A stretch of 64,000 nt of DNA from CAWBRT01 sp963819175 (GCA_963819175.1 CAWFVJ010000021.1:124001-188000); one strand, 5' to 3'; numbered from the stretch's first letter, positions 53,201-62,781 are shown. Program-made: numbers and translations. Notes: generated from the letters alone by a model not told the origin.

Positions 53201-54748
53201 GTCGCCAAGAATCAGCCTGTTGAAGTCAAGCAGCTTGCCGCGTTTGCGCTCCCAGCCCATCCACACGCCTTCGCGCGGGTTATACACGCGATGCCGGTGG
53301 AACATGGCAAACGTGCCGGCGCCGTTTCCGCGGTATTTGTCGTTGAGCCCGCGGATGAGTTCGCCGCAGAGATAGACCAACGGATCGTCCTCGCTGGGGC
53401 GCGAGGCGGAATCGGGCAAATCCGTCAGCAGCGCAAAGTGCAGGTTTGCACTCATGTTGCCGACGTAGCGGACCTCCAGGTCGTTCACCAGCCGTCGAAC
53501 CTGTTTTTCATCGAGCAGCAAGGTTGGCACCACTACCATTGTGAGACAGTCCTGCGGGATGCCATCCTGGAAATCCAGCTTGGGAAGAATCCGCGGCGGA
53601 AGCAGCGAAGTGACGAGGTAATTCATCACTTCAACCGCGCTCTGGCTGCTGGGCAGAAGCAGTACCAGCACGCAAAAGAAGATCGCGGAGAGCGAGTAGA
53701 CCTCGATGCCGCGCCAGATGATGGCGATCACGATCGCGAAGGTCAGCACTTCAATGCCGCTGAGGTAGAACTCATCGGCGTAGCGGCGCAGGACCTCCTG
53801 CACCCGCTCGTGCCAGGGGAGGTGTACATGGGCGCGCTTGTACAGCAGTTCCCCGCCCTCGGCGATCAGGTAGTAGCCCACATGCGAACGGCGAAGCGCA
53901 ACCCGAGGATCGGCCTCGCGATTCCGCTGTGACTCGCGAGCCAGAGTGAGCGCCTGCTGTGCGATCTCCAGCTCCGAGCAGTCCGAGTGCGCCGCCAGAT
54001 GGACCACGGCCCGCCGATACATCTCCCGCGTGCCCACATCCATATGCGCGTACGCGCCTGCCGGGTCCTCGCGCAGCACCTGATCAAAAACGATCAGAGG
54101 CTCAAGCAACTCCCTCCAGGGCGCCTGCGCAATGTCCCGCAAGCTGCGAATACAGATGCGCGTTCCCTTCGCTTCCTGGCCCTCCATCAAGATGCGGAAG
54201 AAAACTGCGATTCGTTCCAGCAACACCAAATTGAAAGCCGCCGGCAGCGCTTGCAGTTCTTGCAGGGGCAGAACGGTTACGCTTTGAAATGCGCGCAGAT
54301 ACGTACAGACGTCAGAGTCGACGAAACGATTGGCGAGAAAATCGAATAGGTCTTCGGCAATGGCGACGCCTCGGGGCACGATCTCCCCATTGCTCTGCGT
54401 CACATTCGGCAGCGATGCAAGCGTGCGCTCCGCCTCGGGCAACTTCGCGGCCATCGTGCGCAGCAGGTGAACGTTGTCGCGAAGCCAACGCCACTCCTCC
54501 GAATCGGCGACCTGGTCTGCCGAAGGCCTCTCCAGAGCGGCAATCAGCTTTCGAAGTTCGCTGGCGAGCGTGTGCGACCGCCCGGCGAAACGCCGCGAAG
54601 CCCGAGCCTCCGGCAGCCAGACCAGTGACCGCGCACAGTCGACGGCACGGGCCGCGATCAACTTAGCATCATGAGCGCCATCTTGCCCGACGGAACCGAA
54701 GAATCTTTCGGAAGCTTCGGCCGATTCAACGTGAGTATTCTGAGGCAT
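50219..54748 (-). CDS. Cyclic beta-1,2-glucan synthase-like protein lacking the GH94 part; three frameshifts
   Basis: Total about 1,508 codons. N-terminal helical part, two membrane helices (FAIVIAIIW; IFFCVLVLLLP), then a GT84-like catalytic domain with TMVVVPTLLLDEKQVRRLV, YVLTLDSDTELPRGTAHQL, GILQPRVGVSVQSA, YSGQTGFDIYTRSVSDVYQD, SHDLIEGAYARAGF and RRKHRWLRGDWQI. More helices follow, then an inner glycoamylase domain: STEEHNWLVPDN, ISPTNLAFLLNARQVACEMG, VDSGNLASALVALK, MDFGFLLERRRKLLSIGYE and SWMAHHEGMSLLSIANVLED. It ends after VQATELLLHERP, exactly where known synthases (about 2,800 residues) continue into a GH94 phosphorylase domain. Frame changes near 52115, 51510 and 51245, each one extra base. 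It makes, and perhaps cyclises, beta-1,2-glucan. Confidence 0.85.
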
Positions 54749-54763
54749 ATCAATCCAAAATAA

Positions 54764-56588
54764 TTACCGGTAGCTTGCGGCCTGCAATTCAAATAGTTCG
54801 GCGTACCGCCCGCCCAAGGCCATCAACCGGCGATGGTCGCCATCTTCGGCGATGCGGCCATCGGCGAGCACAACGATGCGGTCGGCCATGCGAACGGTGG
54901 AGAAACGATGCGAAATGAATAGCGCCATCTTGGCCTGCGTGAGTTCGCTGAATCGCTCGAAGACTTCAGCTTCGCTGCGTGCATCCAGCGCGGCCGTCGG
55001 CTCGTCCAGCACCAGCAGTTGAGCGTCCCGGAGATAAGCACGCGCCAGCGCCAGCCTCTGCCACTCGCCGCCCGAGAGATCGACGCCCTCATTAAAGCGC
55101 CTGCCCAGCATCTGCTCGTAGCCGCCGTAGAGCTTCGCAATCACCTCATCGGCCATGCTCTTGTGGGCTGCGGCCCGAATCAAATCCAGATCCTGGAGTT
55201 GCTCGATCCGTCCCACCGCGATATTCTCGCGCGCGGTCATCTCGTAACGCATGAAATCCTGGAAGATGACCCCGATCTCCCGATACAGGTCTTCCAGGCT
55301 GTATTCGCGGAGATCGACGCCGTCGAGAAGAATCTCACCCTCTGTAGGATCGTAGAGGCGGGTGATCAATTTGACGATGGTGGTCTTTCCCTGTCCGTTC
55401 TCGCCGATCAGCGCCACGCGCTCACCGGGGCGCAAATGAAAATCGAGACCCTCCAGAATGAGTCTGTCGCTTCCGGGATAATGGAACGACACATTTCGGA
55501 ACTCGAAGCCGCGCACAATTGGCCGCGGCGCAGGCAGCGCATCCGGCTTGGAGCGGATGGTGGGTTCCATCTGGAAAAACTCAAGCAGGTCGGTCAGGAA
55601 CAAGCGCCTGGTCCGCGATGCCGGACAAGGTCGAGAATATCTGCTGAATGTTGTTGCTTGCCTGTAGAATGGCGCCCGCCAGAAAATACAAGGTGCCAAC
55701 CGAGAGGATTCCCAGCAGAGTACGCCAGATCACCCACGCGTATGCGGCGTAATAGCCGAGTGTCCCGAGAACCGAGAAGAACATTCCGGCCAGCAATCGC
55801 GACCGGGAGAGCGCGACGTTCTCGCGATAGATGTCGTCGGAAAGCTTCGCGAAACGCCCGGTGATGAACTCGCTCAACCCGAATAGCTTCAGCTCCTTTG
55901 CGGCTTCCTTGCTGCCTCCCAGGATGCGCAGGTAATCGAGTTGCCGCCGGACCGGGGTTTGCCGGAAGTTCTTGGCATAGCCGAGGAACGCGAAGTGACT
56001 TTCTCCGAGAAACGCGGGAATCACGCCGGCGATCAAAACCAGCAGCAGCCAGGGAGAAAAGTAGACGATCGAGATCGACAACGAGAGCGTCGTGATCACC
56101 TGCTGCACCAGTCGCCCGATAGACTGAATCATTCCAAGCCGGTCTGTGGCCTGCACACGAGCGCGTTCGAGCCGGTCGTAAAACACCGGGTCTTCATAGG
56201 CAATCACGTCCAACTGCGCGGCGTGCCGCATCACGGCAATGCTGACGTGGCGGGTGTACTTGTCAGCCAGCAGCGAGTCCAGGTAATCAAGAACACGGGT
56301 CACCACGCTGCTGGTCACCGCCAGCGCGAACTCCGCCGCCACGAGCCACCAGAAATGGTTGGATACCGGCTGGTGATGCGCAACAACGTTGACAATGCTG
56401 TCGATAATCAGCTTGCTGATGGCAAGCAGACCAATCGGCAGCAGAGCGCTGAAGACCCGGACGAGAATGCCGAGGGTGACAACCGTTGGCCCGGACTGCC
56501 ACACGATCTTCAGGACAGGCGGAATCTGGCCGAGCGCCGCCAGACGCTCGTGCCACCCGCTCCATAAATTATTCTTGCGGTGTGCCAT
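54764..56588 (-). CDS. ABC exporter, permease-ATPase fusion (NdvA/ChvA-like), frameshifted
   Basis: Starts ATG at 56586-56588 (AAGGA upstream). About six helices in the first 330 residues (VVTLGILVRVFSALLPIGLL; FYDRLERARVQATDRLGM; AYAWVIWRTLLGILSVGTLY), then the frame breaks after LSGIADQAL. The next frame continues FLTDLLEFFQMEP and an ATPase domain: Walker A GENGQGKTTIVKL, Q-loop VIFQDFMRYEM, signature VDLSGGEWQRLALARAYL and Walker B LLVLDEPTAALDA. One extra base near 55603. The architecture is that of NdvA, which exports cyclic beta-1,2-glucan. It is 15 bases upstream of the synthase, making export of that polymer the likely job. Confidence 0.85.
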
Positions 56589-56982
56589 CGATCCTTTTTG
56601 GGTTGGCCATCGCAAGGCAAACGACGGCCTTACCCTGCAATGGCCAGAGCAGTTATTTGTGGCGCTGTTTGGACAGATGCGAAAAACGGTATTTAGGTTT
56701 GTCTTTTGGCCGACCGCAGGCGGGAATCCGGCACATGCTCGGTCCCGTTCGGAGGCGGGCGCGAGTCGCGCGATCTTAACTCAAAAAGGAAGATCTTGAG
56801 GAGAACGGGCGGCCAGCCTGGGCTAGGGCTGCACCCGACTCCACTCCAGATTGAACGAATCAGGGCACACAAACGCCAGCTACTAACCAGCTACAAATTG
56901 GAAGCACGGCCCTGAACAGTGCTCGCGGACGTATCAGTCAACAACAATGATTCGGCACGGCGCACGGCCGCCGCGCCCATTA
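56589..56982. other. Gap upstream of the ABC exporter, nothing recognised
   Basis: About 390 bases. This gap should hold the promoter for the exporter-synthase pair. No gene, repeat or RNA element that I can support. Confidence 0.4.
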
Positions 56983-57261
56983 TCATTTCATCTCACCGGA
57001 CGCGGGCAAGCGCAGCGAACCCCGATGTTTGTTTTCCTGGATGTGATCCCAAACAAGCCGCTCTCCCAGCCAAGCGGCTTGTCTGGCTGCAAGCTCGACA
57101 TCCTGGAAAGACAGACGATGGCCAATGGCGAACCGGGCGCCACACTGGTCACAGGTCACCGTCGACATTTCGACAAGGTTGGAAACGCGCTCGCCGCCTT
57201 GCCGCACCCGCTTGGCCATCCCACAGGACCGCTGCTTCTCTGCCTCGCCGAGTTCTACCAC
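56983..57261 (-). CDS. Small zinc-binding hypothetical protein
   Basis: Up to 92 residues. GTG at 57259-57261 overlaps the stop codon of the RNA-binding protein gene, suggesting translational coupling; MAKRV (57219) and MSTVT (57168) are alternative starts. The conserved part is TCDQCGARFAIGHRLSFQD, then LGERLVWDHIQENKHRGSLR, with a CxxC pair and two or three histidines that may bind zinc. I recognise the pattern as a recurring acidobacterial small protein of unknown function. Confidence 0.65.
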   Translation of the reverse strand: MVELGEAEKQRSCGMAKRVRQGGERVSNLVEMSTVTCDQCGARFAIGHRLSFQDVELAARQAAWLGERLVWDHIQENKHRGSLRLPASGEMK

Positions 57262-57587
57262 CGAGGTTCGCGAGGCTGACGCGCATGACCATGATAGTCA
57301 TCCCGTCCGCCGCCGCCGCCGCGTCCACCGCCGCCGCCGCGCTCAACCTTGGGTCGCGCTTCATTGACGGTAAGCGGCCTTCCGCCCGAGTCCTGGCCGT
57401 GCAAGGCTGCAATCGCCTTCATAGCTTCGTCTTTGTTAGCCATCTCGACGAATCCGAAGCCTCGCGAGCGGCCGGTGTCACGGTCGGTTACCAGCGAAAC
57501 GCTGTCGACGGTACCGAAGGGCTGAAATAGTGCACGAAGCTCTGCTTCGGTCATGCTGAAACTAAAGTTCCCGACGAAAATCTTCAT
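57255..57587 (-). CDS. RNA-recognition-motif protein, glycine-rich tail
   Basis: A 110-residue single-RRM protein from ATG at 57585-57587. RNP2 is KIFVGNFSF and RNP1 is RSRGFGFVEM. The tail is Gly/Arg-rich (RGGGGGRGGGGGRDD). These cold-inducible bacterial RRM proteins bind RNA. Its long upstream region runs toward the cold-shock gene, from which it diverges. Confidence 0.92.
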   Translation of the reverse strand: MKIFVGNFSFSMTEAELRALFQPFGTVDSVSLVTDRDTGRSRGFGFVEMANKDEAMKAIAALHGQDSGGRPLTVNEARPKVERGGGGGRGGGGGRDDYHGHARQPREPRW

Positions 57588-58085
57588 TTTTCCCGATTCC
57601 TTTGCAATCGTTAGGTGCTGCGATGCCGCCAACCTGTGATGCCCTGGCACGCGCCAAGGTCGAGCACCCGCTGGCAATCAGCCGCTAGCTGCCGCCTTTG
57701 GAAGGCTGCGGTCGCGGTTGGTGCTCTTTCTCTGTCTTGCTTGTGTCTTTGTTTTGGCTCATCGAGTGCTGGGGCCAGTACGCTAAGGGGGAATGGACTC
57801 CAGATACTCTGACTTAGCTTCAGAGAGTCTGAAAGAGGAGGACGGAACTACTCGCTCAGCTTCTACCCTAGGCGTTGAGCATTAGATTGTCAACTGCGAA
57901 AGGGCAAAGAATGCCTGCAAACCGGCCAAGTTGGTGAATCGCACGCTGTCATGCGGCATCAAATTACTTGTAGGTCGCGAAGTTGACGCGCGACTTGGAG
58001 CTGGCCAGCCGGTTCGGTCTGTGTCTCCACTCTTAGTCCAAGCAGAATCTTCGAGCCGTATCTCAGGAAAAGAAGGTAGAAAAAC
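57588..58085. promoter_or_regulatory. Divergent regulatory gap between RRM and cold-shock genes
   Basis: About 500 bases. The part upstream of the cold-shock GTG is likely a long 5' leader, as is usual for csp mRNAs, where it controls temperature-dependent translation. Short inverted stretches are present (GACTTAGCTTCAGAGAGTCTG). I cannot map the promoter. Confidence 0.45.
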
Positions 58086-58289
58086 GTGGAACAAGGAACA
58101 GTGAAGTGGTTTAACGATGCCAAGGGGTTTGGTTTCATAGCGCGGCAGAACGGCGAGGGGGACGTGTTCGTGCACTTCTCGGCTATCAAGTCAAACGGCT
58201 TCCGCAGTCTTCAGGAAGGGCAGTCGGTACAGTTCGAGGTGACCAAGGGACCGAAAGGTTTGCAGGCGGAAAACGTCGAAGTCCTGTAA
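58086..58289 (+). CDS. Cold-shock domain protein (CspA-like), copy 1
   Basis: A 67-residue single OB-fold RNA chaperone (GTG start). It begins GTVKWFNDAKGFGFIARQ and has DVFVHFSAI, the RNP1 and RNP2 motifs of the family, with a typical C terminus (GPKGLQAENVEVL). It is followed by a small basic gene and a DEAD-box helicase in the same direction, a common cold-response grouping. Confidence 0.95.
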   Translation: MEQGTVKWFNDAKGFGFIARQNGEGDVFVHFSAIKSNGFRSLQEGQSVQFEVTKGPKGLQAENVEVL

Positions 58290-58362
58290 ACTTAAATCTG
58301 GGCGAACCCGGCGCAGCAGCTCCGGGCTCTCTTAGCACCAAACCCTTGTAACAGGAGCATCA

Positions 58363-58563
58363 ATGGCAGGAAACTCTCGACCGTCGTTCACCAAACGCTC
58401 GAAGGAACGCGCCCGTCAGGAAAAACGGGTGGAAAAACTACAAAAGAAAGCACAACGTAAGTTGGAAGTTAAGGAAGAAACGCCGGGAGAACGCAGTGGG
58501 AACCCGGTGATCGAGTACGACGAAGATGGCCAGCCTTTGGCGTTGGACTTCAACGATTTCTAA
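58363..58563 (+). CDS. Small highly charged protein after the cold-shock gene
   Basis: 66 residues; the first half is very basic (FTKRSKERARQEKRVEKLQK, then KAQRKLEVKE), the second acidic (IEYDEDGQPLALDFNDF). The ATG at 58363 has CAGGAGC upstream. A probable nucleic-acid or ribosome-associated small protein; function not known. Confidence 0.68.
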   Translation: MAGNSRPSFTKRSKERARQEKRVEKLQKKAQRKLEVKEETPGERSGNPVIEYDEDGQPLALDFNDF

Positions 58564-58818
58564 TCGCGTACACCCCGCCACCCGTGCGGCTTTTGCCAAG
58601 TGGTGGTATACTGAACAGGAAAGCTACTGACCACGGTTTTTCAGTGGTGCGAACGTTCGATCTAGCGACTCGAGTCCCGCCCTTCTGCTACCCCGTACAA
58701 CTCAGCGGCCATTAACCGATGATATTGAGCGGCATCCCTAAGATCTATTCGCGAATCGCCTCACTTGAGTGCGCGTCGCGAGGCGCCCCTCGAAGAAAGA
58801 AAGTACTTTACGATTCGC

Positions 58819-60012
58819 ATGATGAAGTTTTCTGAACTACCTCTGTCTTCTGCACTTCAGCAGAAACTTGCTACAGCACAATTCACAATAACCACGCCTG
58901 TCCAGGCCGCAACCATTCCGCAGGCGCTCGCAGGCAAAGACATTCTGGCCACAGCCCAGACCGGCACCGGCAAGACCCTTGCCTTCCTGGTTCCTATTAT
59001 CGAGCGGTTGGCAGCCATCGACTCGCGCCGCATCGAGGTGCTCATTCTGGTTCCGACTCGCGAACTTGCGATGCAGGTTTGCGAGCACTATGACAATGTC
59101 CGCAGTAAGCGGGCGCCCGCTGCCCTGGTCATGGGCGGCGTACCTGAAAAGAAACAGCTTCAGGCGCTGCGCTCCGGCGCGCAACTGATGGTTGCCACTC
59201 CCGGGAGACTGGAAGATTACCTCGGCCGCAAACTGGTCGACCTGCAGCATGTCAGCGTTCTGGTGCTGGATGAAGCCGACCGGATGCTCGACATGGGCTT
59301 CCTTCCGTCAATCCGGCGCATTGTAGGACGGCTGCCGCAGCAGCGCCAGACGATGTGCTTCTCGGCTACGCTGGAAGCATCCGTCGCGGGGCTCGTCAAT
59401 GACTACCTGAAGAATCCCGTGCGCATCGCCTTGGGTTCGATTCTGAAGCCCGCGGAAAGCGTGGAACTGCAGGCATTTGAGGTGGCCTTGGCAGAGAAGC
59501 CAGGCGTTCTGCGCGAACTTCTCTATGCCGAAAAAGGACAAACGCTGATCTTTGCCCGCACCAAGCGGGGCGCCGAACGTCTGGCCAAGAACCTGGTGCG
59601 CGACGGATTTGCGGCGGCGATGATCCACGGCGACCGCTCTCAGGCGCAGCGCATCGGCGCGCTCAACGGCTTCGACGAAGGCCGTTACAAAGTGCTGGTT
59701 GCAACTGACGTAGCATCGCGCGGCCTCGACGTGAACGATGTCGCCCACGTGATCAACTACGACCTGCCGGCCATGCCGGAAGATTTTATTCACCGTGTCG
59801 GACGCACCGGACGCGCAGGTGCTTGCGGACGCGCTTCAACATTGGTTTCGGGTGTTGAGGTGGTTGAGTTGCGCCATATCGAACGCATTTTGAAACTCAA
59901 AATAGCGCGCAAGCAGATCAGCCTGGACGCTGCGCTTGTGGAGGCCCGGCCCACGCGGAATACACTTCCGTCCCGCACCCTGCTTCGGATGCCGGGAGAA
60001 GTATTCGTCTAA
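58819..60012 (+). CDS. DEAD-box RNA helicase
   Basis: About 397 residues from the ATG at 58819 (a TTG 54 bases earlier is possible). Motifs in order: the Q motif (TTPVQAATIPQALAG), I (AQTGTGKT), Ia (PTRELAMQ), Ib (TPGRLED), II (VLDEADRMLDMG), III (SAT), IV (LIFARTK), V (VATDVASRGLD) and VI (HRVGRTGRAG). RhlE-like, with a short C terminus. It unwinds structured RNA and is grouped here with cold-shock genes. Confidence 0.95.
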   Translation: MMKFSELPLSSALQQKLATAQFTITTPVQAATIPQALAGKDILATAQTGTGKTLAFLVPIIERLAAIDSRRIEVLILVPTRELAMQVCEHYDNVRSKRAPAALVMGGVPEKKQLQALRSGAQLMVATPGRLEDYLGRKLVDLQHVSVLVLDEADRMLDMGFLPSIRRIVGRLPQQRQTMCFSATLEASVAGLVNDYLKNPVRIALGSILKPAESVELQAFEVALAEKPGVLRELLYAEKGQTLIFARTKRGAERLAKNLVRDGFAAAMIHGDRSQAQRIGALNGFDEGRYKVLVATDVASRGLDVNDVAHVINYDLPAMPEDFIHRVGRTGRAGACGRASTLVSGVEVVELRHIERILKLKIARKQISLDAALVEARPTRNTLPSRTLLRMPGEVFV

Positions 60013-60192
60013 CGGTTGCCCGAGATGCTGTATCCGGAAATCAACGTCATTTCGAGCGAGCGCCGTGTTTTGGCGCGAGTCGAGAAATCTTGTGGTTTGC
60101 CGAAAAACACAAGATCCCTCCACTCCGCTTCGCTCCGGTCGGGATGACGCCTTTCGGGAACACCGGATATAGCAACTGAGGAACCGCTCTAA
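60013..60192 (-). repeat. Family A repeat, inverted shorter copy
   Basis: Starts just after the helicase stop codon and ends GGAACCGCTCTAAG, the reverse of the other family A copies. The middle block of about 70 bases (GCAGGCCGGAGCAGCC region) is missing. Its internal inverted pair around GAGAAATCTTGTGGTTTGCC could act as the helicase terminator. Confidence 0.8.
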
Positions 60193-60264
60193 GGGTTTCA
60201 AGTAAAGCGGGAAGGATTAGGGCCGCTGCCACAGGTAGCGGCCCGAATTGCGCTTGGTAAGAAG

Positions 60265-60507
60265 TTAGCGACGGTGAATGCTCTGCTTTTTCGTGACGGT
60301 CACGCGCCCGCCTTGTGTCAGCCCGGAAGACAAGTCATGGATCTCGTTGCGCGCCGCGGCCTCGGCAAGTTCCCGCGTAGAGGAATGCCCCCAGGAAACC
60401 ATTTGATCAGGGTTCTTCGCCGAGCAAATCATCCAGTGGTAGCGCACCTCTCTGTGGAAGGGCTCCGCTTGGATCGAGAATACGTAATTTCCGACCGCAT
60501 CCGGCAT
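60265..60507 (-). CDS. 80-residue hypothetical protein
   Basis: Start ATG 60505-60507 is set by a clear ribosome site (AGGAG, 5-base spacer); a longer frame upstream is not needed. A soluble alpha-beta composition: VGNYVFSIQAEPFHREVRYH, then NPDQMVSWGHSSTRELAEA and a basic end (VTVTKKQSIHRR). Unknown function. Confidence 0.68.
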   Translation of the reverse strand: MPDAVGNYVFSIQAEPFHREVRYHWMICSAKNPDQMVSWGHSSTRELAEAAARNEIHDLSSGLTQGGRVTVTKKQSIHRR

Positions 60508-60796
60508 CGATACTCCTATCACATAGCGTTGACGGAGATCGTCAAGCGATCTTTCATGGGCATGCCGACTCGTACCCGATTCCGGAGGGCTGGCCCTCCA
60601 GCATAACAATGAGCGGCAGCCCCAGGGCAAGCAGAGATGCGTATGAAGATGCCTAGTCAGATGTTACGCCGCTTATACCGTTTCAGCCAATGCCGCGATC
60701 GAATCCAGAGGATGCAAACCAGAACATCCGGCATAAACCGGGTGTTATAAGAACCTCAGGATTCGCCAGAAGCTGCAATCCTTGGGAAAAAATTGG

Positions 60797-60869
60797 TGGA
60801 GCTAGTCGGGATCGAACCGACGACCTCTGCAGTGCGATTGCAGCGCTCTCCCAGCTGAGCTATAGCCCC
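60797..60869 (-). tRNA. tRNA-Ala, anticodon CGC
   Basis: Minus-strand sequence begins GGGGCTATAGCTCAGC and ends GATCCCGACTAGCTCC plus A, with an encoded CCA at 60794-60796. The acceptor stem GGGGCTA pairs TAGCTCC. The anticodon stem CTGCA/TGCAG encloses the loop ATCGCAC, giving anticodon CGC (alanine GCG codons). The T-loop GGTTCGATCCC is intact. Confidence 0.95.
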
Positions 60870-61055
60870 GTCCAGTACACACACCTCTCAGGCGCGCATT
60901 GGCTGCGCTCTTTGAGGAGGCTCTAAATTGCATCTTATCAGCCAGCCGCTCCGCAGGTAAAGCGGGTGGAAGAAATCCTCTGTCTCCACGCGAACCACAG
61001 CTCGTCAGTGCCGCAGGTCACATCTTTCAACTCTGACACGTTTATAATTAGTAGC

Positions 61056-61688
61056 GTGAATTCCATCAGAAAAATTGCCGAGGCCGACTTCCCCACGCGC
61101 TGGGGACAATTTCGGATCTACGGCTTTGAAGGCTACTTTACAAGCTCCGTTCGTTACGCAAACGACTCGCCCGCCGATGTGGAACGCCGCAGGGAAACCG
61201 CTGTCGCTCTGGTCATGGGCGACATTCACTCGCAACCGCCTCTGGTGCGCATTCACTCGCAGTGCCTTACGGGCGACGTATTCGGATCGAACCGCTGTGA
61301 CTGCCGCGCACAGCTTGAAATGGCTCTGGAACAAATCTCCAAACTTGGCCATGGAATTCTCATTTACGAACAGCAGGAGGGCCGCGGAATCGGATTGATG
61401 GCCAAGCTGGAGGCCTACGAGTTGCAGGATGGGGGGCTCGACACCGTCCAGGCCAACGAACAACTCGGCTTTAAACCCGATTGCCGCGAATACAACCTGT
61501 CGGTCGCGATCCTGACCACGCTTGGCGTGAAACAAATCAAACTGATGTCCAATAACCCTGAAAAGATCACGGCTGTCGAGCAGGCTGGAATCAAGGTGGA
61601 AAGGGTGTCAGCACAAGTCGACCCGCATCCGCGGTCGGCGCGATATCTGCGCACCAAGCGCGAAAAGATGGGTCACCTGATCACGTAG
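61056..61688 (+). CDS. ribA: GTP cyclohydrolase II
   Basis: First step of riboflavin synthesis. From the GTG at 61056 it is 210 residues, the expected length; the open frame extends upstream to 60966 without need. Three zinc cysteines occur in SQCLTGDVFGSNRCDCRAQL. EQQEGRGIGLMAKLEAYELQ and FKPDCREYNLSVAILTTLGV follow. It is a single-domain RibA, not fused to RibB. Confidence 0.94.
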   Translation: MNSIRKIAEADFPTRWGQFRIYGFEGYFTSSVRYANDSPADVERRRETAVALVMGDIHSQPPLVRIHSQCLTGDVFGSNRCDCRAQLEMALEQISKLGHGILIYEQQEGRGIGLMAKLEAYELQDGGLDTVQANEQLGFKPDCREYNLSVAILTTLGVKQIKLMSNNPEKITAVEQAGIKVERVSAQVDPHPRSARYLRTKREKMGHLIT

Positions 61689-61717
61689 TTCTCCGCTTGC
61701 GCTATAGTTTTAGGATC

Positions 61718-62332
61718 ATGGCTCGCAAGACTACGCCCCGCAATAAGATTTCCAAAATAAACACCGTTAAGCGTTTCGGGAGAGCTGCCTCGCCCGCCAA
61801 GGTTTTGAAGTCGCGAGTCGCATTTCGCGCGCCGATCTTCTATGTGACTTCCGAGCAGGTGCGCGAGCCCAGCGGGGTGATCGTGCGTCGCGACGTGGTA
61901 CGCCATCCTGGCTCAGTCGTGATCATGGCCGTCGACGACACGCGCGAGCCATGGCAAGTATTGCTGATCCGGCAATTTCGTTATGCGGCTGCACGCGAGC
62001 TGTGGGAATTCCCCGCCGGCAGAATCGACGAAGGCGAAGAGATGCTCGCCGCGGCCAAGCGCGAGTTGCTGGAGGAAACTGGACTCACCGCGAAGCGCTG
62101 GAAAAAGGCGGCTTCATTCTTCTCCAGCCCCGGATTTCTCGACGAAACGATGGAGCTGTTACTGGCCCGCAGACTGAAGCAGGGCGAGGCGCAACCGGAA
62201 GAAGACGAGGTAATACTTGCGCGTTTCTTCCCGCTTTCGCTCGCGGTCAAAATGGTCATGTCGGGCAAGATTGAAGATGGCAAGACGATCGCTGGCGTGC
62301 TCTGGCTGGATAAGTTTCACCGGCGGACCTGA
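61718..62332 (+). CDS. NUDIX hydrolase, ADP-ribose pyrophosphatase-like
   Basis: A 204-residue enzyme from ATG at 61718. Basic N-terminal extension (MARKTTPRNKISKINTVKRF), then the NUDIX box (PAGRIDEGEEMLAAAKRELL and EETG). A proline-containing SPGFLDETMEL segment after the box is typical of ADP-ribose pyrophosphatases. It follows ribA by 29 bases and is probably co-transcribed. Confidence 0.9.
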   Translation: MARKTTPRNKISKINTVKRFGRAASPAKVLKSRVAFRAPIFYVTSEQVREPSGVIVRRDVVRHPGSVVIMAVDDTREPWQVLLIRQFRYAAARELWEFPAGRIDEGEEMLAAAKRELLEETGLTAKRWKKAASFFSSPGFLDETMELLLARRLKQGEAQPEEDEVILARFFPLSLAVKMVMSGKIEDGKTIAGVLWLDKFHRRT

Positions 62333-62571
62333 TTGGCCTCCGGGCCTTCCGCGACACCGTCCCGCACTGCTGGATTCCCGCATTTTCAATAGCTTGGGCC
62401 TATGTACTAACTTGACAACACATTCTTGTCCGCAATAACATCGATTTGCGGTCTTGACAAGTCCCACCCAATCCGGATCATTCAGCGGGAATATATCCGT
62501 GTAGGTTTGGTCTCATGCTTGTTGAGACTGAAGCGGCTTCGGCCGCAGTAGTAGCACGGAGGAATCAGCAA

Positions 62572-62781
62572 GTGTCTCGTCTAAAGGGAACCGTTAAGTG
62601 GTTCAACAACGCCAAAGGGTTCGGCTTTATCGGCCGCGATGGTGGACCCGATGTTTTCGTTCACTACACTGCCATCACCTCCGAGGGATACAAGAGTCTT
62701 CAGGAGGGCGATGAGGTTGAATTTGAGATCGTCGAGGGCCAGAAGGGGCCCCAGGCCGGCAACGTCACGAAAGTCGCCTGA
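62572..62781 (+). CDS. Cold-shock domain protein, copy 2
   Basis: A 69-residue protein; the GTG at 62572 is preferred to an ATG at 62515 because CGGAGGAA lies 9 bases upstream and the family begins at this residue. RLKGTVKWFNNAKGFGFIGR and DVFVHYTAI are RNP-type motifs. It differs from copy 1 at several positions. A 5' leader of about 240 bases separates it from the NUDIX gene, and a strong terminator follows, so it is an independent unit. Confidence 0.95.
   Translation: MSRLKGTVKWFNNAKGFGFIGRDGGPDVFVHYTAITSEGYKSLQEGDEVEFEIVEGQKGPQAGNVTKVA

Noticed and set aside
52319..53932. 537-codon plus-strand open frame
   Set aside because: Runs antisense through the glucan synthase, whose minus-strand protein text matches known motifs throughout. 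High GC keeps the opposite frame open.
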